A program made the translations under genes and the position numbers. This document shows positions 52,935-56,250 of a DNA stretch of 56,250 nt, piece after piece. The DNA comes from Bacteroidota bacterium. Its GTDB lineage: Bacteria; Bacteroidota; Bacteroidia; Cytophagales; Cyclobacteriaceae. The stretch spans positions 1 through 56,250 of the forward strand of contig JAEYXN010000205.1 in the NCBI GenBank assembly GCA_023431285.1, read 5' to 3'. The number at the start of each line of letters is the position of its first letter. Position 1 is the first letter of the stretch. The notes under the pieces are model-generated. The model was given only the letters and a program-made list of their open reading frames with translations. It did no database searches and was not told the origin of the DNA.

Positions 52935-54026
52935 TTACTTGATCTTTGTCCTCGATTCAAACAAAAGGTGACGGTCTAAAAACGGTAGGACGCGTGAGTA
53001 GAACCGTCCATGATCAGTCCAGGTATGGTCCCAAACATTTCCACTGTATTCTTCAGCTTCATGATCGATACCAAGATCTGCAAGTTTTCTGCTGAATTGC
53101 TGATTTGAGTGCACGTGCGCGTAAGTGTTATCAAATCTTCCCCAGTCGAATGCAATCCCGCGCATAGTGCGTAGGTTGTCTGCGCATTCATTAAGCGTCT
53201 CGTCAAGCAGGAAACCCTTCTTAAGCTTAAGTATTCTATCGGGAAGATATTTCAGGGAGCCTTCTTCCACTTCTGTGTAGAAATCACAAAAGAGTGGCGG
53301 ACGATTGAGATTCGGCAGATATGCCTGGCTGAAAGCCACAAATATTTGTGTGCGTCCGTCTGCCTTGCGGATATCATCGAATGATTTAGCCTCATGAGCT
53401 TTTTTCCAGTCAATATCTATATATGGCCAGGGCAACTGACCAGTTCCTGTTCCGACGGGATGTAACGCATAAACAACGCTAAAGACCTCGGCGTGGGTCA
53501 TGGCAAGTTTCAACGCTCCCCTGCCTCCAAAAAAATCGCCGGTCACGGCGCGGCTGGCCCGTGTGGCTAACGTCCTGAACCTGCGATCAATGAAGGGTAC
53601 CAGTTCTTGGATCGTAAAGTCTAGCCACCTTCCACTCACCGGAGAGTTTTCGTAGATACTTCCAATTGTTGGGGAAGTGTAGTCTGCGGCCACGAAAATG
53701 AACTCCCGAACAATCCCCTGGGTGAATGCACGTTCAACAAGCTCGATGACTCTTTCGTTTTCAAAAAGTTTGTCGGGGTTGCTGAACGCCGAATGGAGGT
53801 AGTACACCACTGGATATGATTTCTTTGAAGATCCGTAGCCAGGCGGTAAGTAAACTTTGACCTTCCTTCGAGGATCGATACCGATTCGATTCTCTTTCAG
53901 AATCGACGACTCAAGGTTTTCAGTAACCATTGTCCCTTTTACAGAAGTTGTCGACTGGCCATAGCTTGTACTGGCGGTCATGAATAAAATCACCGTGATA
54001 AAAAGCTTAGTAACACTTACTTTCAT
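52935..54026 (-). CDS. exported esterase-fold protein without catalytic serine
   Basis: 363 aa, signal peptide (1-23). Fold and length match CE1/antigen-85-type esterases: VKVYLPPGYGSSKKSYPVVY, FIFVAADYTSP, ALKLAMTHAEVFSVVYALHP, and WDHTWTDHGRFYSRVLPFLD near the C-terminus with the usual histidine. The nucleophile elbow, normally GxSxGG, reads G163-D-F-F-G-G, so the serine is Phe165. Hence inactive as an esterase, or a binding protein. Monocistronic. Confidence 0.85.
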   Translation of the reverse strand: MKVSVTKLFITVILFMTASTSYGQSTTSVKGTMVTENLESSILKENRIGIDPRRKVKVYLPPGYGSSKKSYPVVYYLHSAFSNPDKLFENERVIELVERAFTQGIVREFIFVAADYTSPTIGSIYENSPVSGRWLDFTIQELVPFIDRRFRTLATRASRAVTGDFFGGRGALKLAMTHAEVFSVVYALHPVGTGTGQLPWPYIDIDWKKAHEAKSFDDIRKADGRTQIFVAFSQAYLPNLNRPPLFCDFYTEVEEGSLKYLPDRILKLKKGFLLDETLNECADNLRTMRGIAFDWGRFDNTYAHVHSNQQFSRKLADLGIDHEAEEYSGNVWDHTWTDHGRFYSRVLPFLDRHLLFESRTKIK

Positions 54027-54297
54027 TGATTTGTTGATTACATGAAATAGCCCCTGCCATTAAAAGTGAATGTAGCCAGCCCCTGCGTTCTTTGCAGCTT
54101 GAATTGACGTTTGGGTAAATACAATTGACGAAATGCACATCGGAGCTCAGTCACCCTCAGGTATGCACAACTTTGGTGAAGCTTTAGTATTCATGACGCT
54201 CCTGATGTGGGGCCACAGGAAAATATTTATAAATTTATTGTCCCTCTTTACAGCGTTAGGCCTCATAAACCAGTCTTACCTTCAAAATCAGCAAACT

Positions 54298-55287
54298 ATG
54301 ATGACACTCACTCACCGGATAAGATCGCTTATCGCCCCCGTGGCGGGGCTTGCGATGCTAATGACCTTCTATGCCTGTGACATGTTAGAGCAGGATGTGC
54401 AGCCAACCGAGAACTCGTTTGAACTGGCTGGCGGTGAACTGCGTGTTCTCACGGACGGACGAGGTTACATCGACCTCTATTCCCTCGTCAAAACCAAAAG
54501 CAAGATCAAGCTTAACATCGCATCCCAACCCAGGAACGGCACGTTGACGGAAGTCGGGACAGGTCTCTTAAAATACATTCCGTTTAAGGAATATCAGGGC
54601 AAGGATGCGTTTCTCCTTTCAATACATGACGCCAACAACAAATTGCTCCAGACCGACACCGTCGATATTATAGTGGATCAGAACCCCGATAATCTGCCAT
54701 GTATCTATCCTCAGGATGATTGGATTTATACGGCGGGAACTCCTGTCACTGTGAACGTATTGGCGAATGATATTCTGTGCGCAGATCCGTCTGATCTTGT
54801 ACTTGAAATTTATCGACCCAACAATTCATTCCCTCCGCATATCGGTACGGCGAGTGTGACTCCTGATAATCAGATTTTTTATATGGCGCCGAATAACGGT
54901 CAGGACCTTCAGGATAGTGTGGTGTACAAAGTGTACAGAGCAAGTAACCCAACCGTTGTCGGATTTGCAACCTTGGCCATTACTGTGACCGGAAGCCTGA
55001 ATCCGTGTCAACCGATCATCAACCCGGATAGCTATTATCTGCAACTTGGGCATTCGTCTGACACTCTTAGATTGGGTGTATTGATGAACGACTATCTCTG
55101 CGGAGCCGCCCCGGAAATTTCGGTAACCGAATTGCCTCATCACTCAGATGTTATAGTCAATTCTGATATTATCATGTACCCCTATGAACTGTCGGAATCA
55201 AACCCGACCATTCTGGATAGTCTGACCTATAAGGTCTGTATAGATCAACAGTGTTATTCCGCTAAAGTAAAAATCGAGATATTCTAA
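54298..55287 (+). CDS. lipoprotein with tandem cadherin/VCBS-like domains
   Basis: 329 aa from ATG 54298, selected because a lipobox (LAMLMTFYACDM) follows; the frame extends further but without features. Three beta-sandwich units follow, the last two with the sequence VNVLANDILCADPSD and GVLMNDYLCGAAPE, a pattern of bacterial Ig/cadherin-like repeats, and paired cysteines. Probably an outer-membrane-anchored adhesion or scaffold protein. Precedes the ECF sigma gene and may be its target, but that is inference. Confidence 0.8.
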   Translation: MMTLTHRIRSLIAPVAGLAMLMTFYACDMLEQDVQPTENSFELAGGELRVLTDGRGYIDLYSLVKTKSKIKLNIASQPRNGTLTEVGTGLLKYIPFKEYQGKDAFLLSIHDANNKLLQTDTVDIIVDQNPDNLPCIYPQDDWIYTAGTPVTVNVLANDILCADPSDLVLEIYRPNNSFPPHIGTASVTPDNQIFYMAPNNGQDLQDSVVYKVYRASNPTVVGFATLAITVTGSLNPCQPIINPDSYYLQLGHSSDTLRLGVLMNDYLCGAAPEISVTELPHHSDVIVNSDIIMYPYELSESNPTILDSLTYKVCIDQQCYSAKVKIEIF

Positions 55288-55303
55288 AATTCTAACAGCC
55301 TCC

Positions 55304-55341
55304 GGGAAAATCCACGCGCTGGACAGCGGGTGGATTTTCCC
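55304..55341 (+). terminator. intrinsic terminator between lipoprotein and sigma genes
   Basis: GGGAAAATCCAC (55304-55315) and GTGGATTTTCCC (55330-55341), a perfect 12-bp stem with a 14-base loop. No long U-tract follows (CGATTATATAATG), so it could act as a partial terminator or attenuator. It shows the sigma gene starts at ATG 55351, not the GTG inside the stem. Confidence 0.6.
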
Positions 55342-55350
55342 GATTATATA

Positions 55351-55905
55351 ATGGGACATCATCAGATATTTGACCGATGCAAAGCAAATGACGCAAGCGC
55401 GCAGCGCGAACTATATGACCTTTTCAAGGGAAGGCTCATGGGATTGTGCAGGCGTTATGCGCGAAGTCGCAGTGATGCGCAGGATATCCTGCAGGAAACT
55501 TTTATAAAGATATTCTCGAATATTCAGAATGTTAACTCTGCGGAATCTTTGGAAGGCTGGATGAAATCCATCGCTGTCAGAACTGCAATTGACCACTATC
55601 ATAAACAAAAACGACTTGATGCGTTTACGGAGTACTCCGGGGATCACGATATCGCCGGACGGGGACACGAGATCATATTAGACAACCTGACAAATGAGTC
55701 GCTGATCAATCTCATTAACGACTTGCCGGAAGGATCACGTTTAGTTTTTAACCTGTTGGTTGTAGAAGGATATAGCCATGCAGAGACGGCGGATATGCTG
55801 GGGATAACGGAAAGCACTTCCCGTTCTCAACTGCATTATGCAAAGCAAATATTGAAAGAGAAATTGAATCGACTGGGAATAATACGCTATGAAAAAATTG
55901 CCTGA
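55351..55905 (+). CDS. ECF-type RNA polymerase sigma factor
   Basis: 184 aa from ATG 55351. Region 2 (ARSRSDAQDILQETFIKIFS, EGWMKSIAVRTAIDHYHKQK) and region 4 (LPEGSRLVFNLLVVEGYSHA, ETADMLGITESTSRSQLHYA) are typical of Bacteroidota ECF factors. The next gene starts inside its 3' end with a 17-base overlap, the standard arrangement for a sigma factor and its regulatory partner. Confidence 0.93.
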   Translation: MGHHQIFDRCKANDASAQRELYDLFKGRLMGLCRRYARSRSDAQDILQETFIKIFSNIQNVNSAESLEGWMKSIAVRTAIDHYHKQKRLDAFTEYSGDHDIAGRGHEIILDNLTNESLINLINDLPEGSRLVFNLLVVEGYSHAETADMLGITESTSRSQLHYAKQILKEKLNRLGIIRYEKIA

Positions 55906-56250
55906 AGAAGATTTATGGAACGGGATGAAATCGCGGCTTGGCGATTATAGTGAAGATCCTGACGAAGAGACATGGGATCGAATTTCCGGCGCATTGCCAA
56001 AAAAGTCGCCCTCATTGGGAGTATCCCGTAAATTGATGATCGCCTGCGCCCTCTTGTTGATGGTGGGGCCTGTCGCATGGTGGGCCTATGAATTCAATGC
56101 AGAACAGACCAGAGAAACGCCGTCCGCGGAAGCAACTCGGGCTCTTCCAAAGACCGAAGATCCTGTAGAGTCGTACACACAGCAGGATACTTCCGTAGAT
56201 GAGCAATCCGGGACTATGACTGGTGGTAACGAAGATGAGTCTGGAAGCAT
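55889..56250 (+). CDS. partial membrane protein downstream of ECF sigma (putative anti-sigma)
   Basis: Starts at ATG 55889 (MKKLPEEDLWNGMKSRLGDY) and is cut by the window edge after 120 codons. A soluble acidic N-terminus (SEDPDEETWDRISGALPKKS) is followed by one membrane helix (about residues 49-66, LMIACALLLMVGPVAWW) and an extended threonine- and glutamate-rich segment. N-terminal cytoplasmic domain plus single helix overlapping the sigma gene fits a membrane anti-sigma factor; the fold of the rest is out of view. Confidence 0.7.
   Translation, partial: MKKLPEEDLWNGMKSRLGDYSEDPDEETWDRISGALPKKSPSLGVSRKLMIACALLLMVGPVAWWAYEFNAEQTRETPSAEATRALPKTEDPVESYTQQDTSVDEQSGTMTGGNEDESGS

Noticed and set aside
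1..56250. tRNA, rRNA or CRISPR arrays
   Set aside because: Read for cloverleaf-like ends and spaced direct repeats in the gaps; none convincing was found.

Overview
The window reads as chromosome of a Bacteroidota bacterium, most likely a Cytophagales-type soil or freshwater organism; the genus cannot be fixed from sequence alone. Supporting signs are a secreted ELWxxDGT-repeat protein with a C-terminal type IX secretion sorting domain, a short primary sigma factor, Bacteroidota-type -7 boxes (TAnnTTTG), SPII lipoproteins, a cbb3-type oxidase with fused subunits, and paired sugar-hydrolase genes. No rRNA, tRNA, CRISPR array or complete insertion sequence was seen.

Layout. 0-2 kb: Ada DNA-repair regulator and an ICL/PEP-mutase family enzyme. 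2-8.5 kb: a decay zone holding a duplicated gene-junction scar, a frameshifted GH10 xylanase, an intact GPH sugar transporter plus cytoplasmic GH43, a histidine-kinase-like protein without an ATPase domain and a collapsed AraC regulator. 8.6-17 kb, minus strand: catalase, then a nitrosative/oxygen-stress cluster in transcription order rrf2 - ccoN-like - ccoO-like - two small membrane proteins - truncated haemoglobin - small ORF - ric - haemerythrin - 2Fe-2S ferredoxin. 17-23 kb: dispersed repeats, a truncated M20 hydrolase and a carbohydrate-ester/arabinan group (GH43, jelly-roll-like secreted protein, CE1 esterase, RraA-like). 22.9-25.1 kb: phospholipid operon (acyltransferase, CdsA, CDP-alcohol phosphotransferase). 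25.3-30.5 kb: BLUF photoreceptor, ELWxxDGT protein, thioredoxin-like protein. 30.5-32.7 kb: a second, shorter copy of the nitrosative-stress cassette (rrf2 - ric - haemerythrin - ferredoxin). 33.8-38.6 kb: Crp/Fnr regulator followed by a sulfur transport/oxidation operon (TauE, DUF6132-like, two YeeE halves, rhodanese, MBL-rhodanese). 38.7-40 kb: integron attC-like structure, an AT-rich cassette-like gene and a structured repeat. 40.3-43 kb: cold-shock protein, primary sigma factor, KAS III-like enzyme. 43.3-49 kb: tetR-ABC-HlyD-TolC exporter whose ABC ATPase has degenerate catalytic motifs. 49.3-56 kb: intact GH10 xylanase, LytS/LytR two-component pair, an esterase-fold protein lacking its serine, a cadherin-like lipoprotein, and an ECF sigma factor with its downstream partner running off the window.

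The most coherent new-looking story is the duplicated Rrf2 regulon. Four near-identical 26-bp inverted repeats sit upstream of both rrf2 genes and directly after each of them. In the two rrf2 promoters the repeat lies exactly 16 bp upstream of a TAnnTTTG box. The second cassette seems to have lost its ccoN/ccoO segment, leaving a short ccoN-like scar. A second theme is erosion: at least seven gene remnants or frameshifted genes are recognisable, several next to dispersed repeats.
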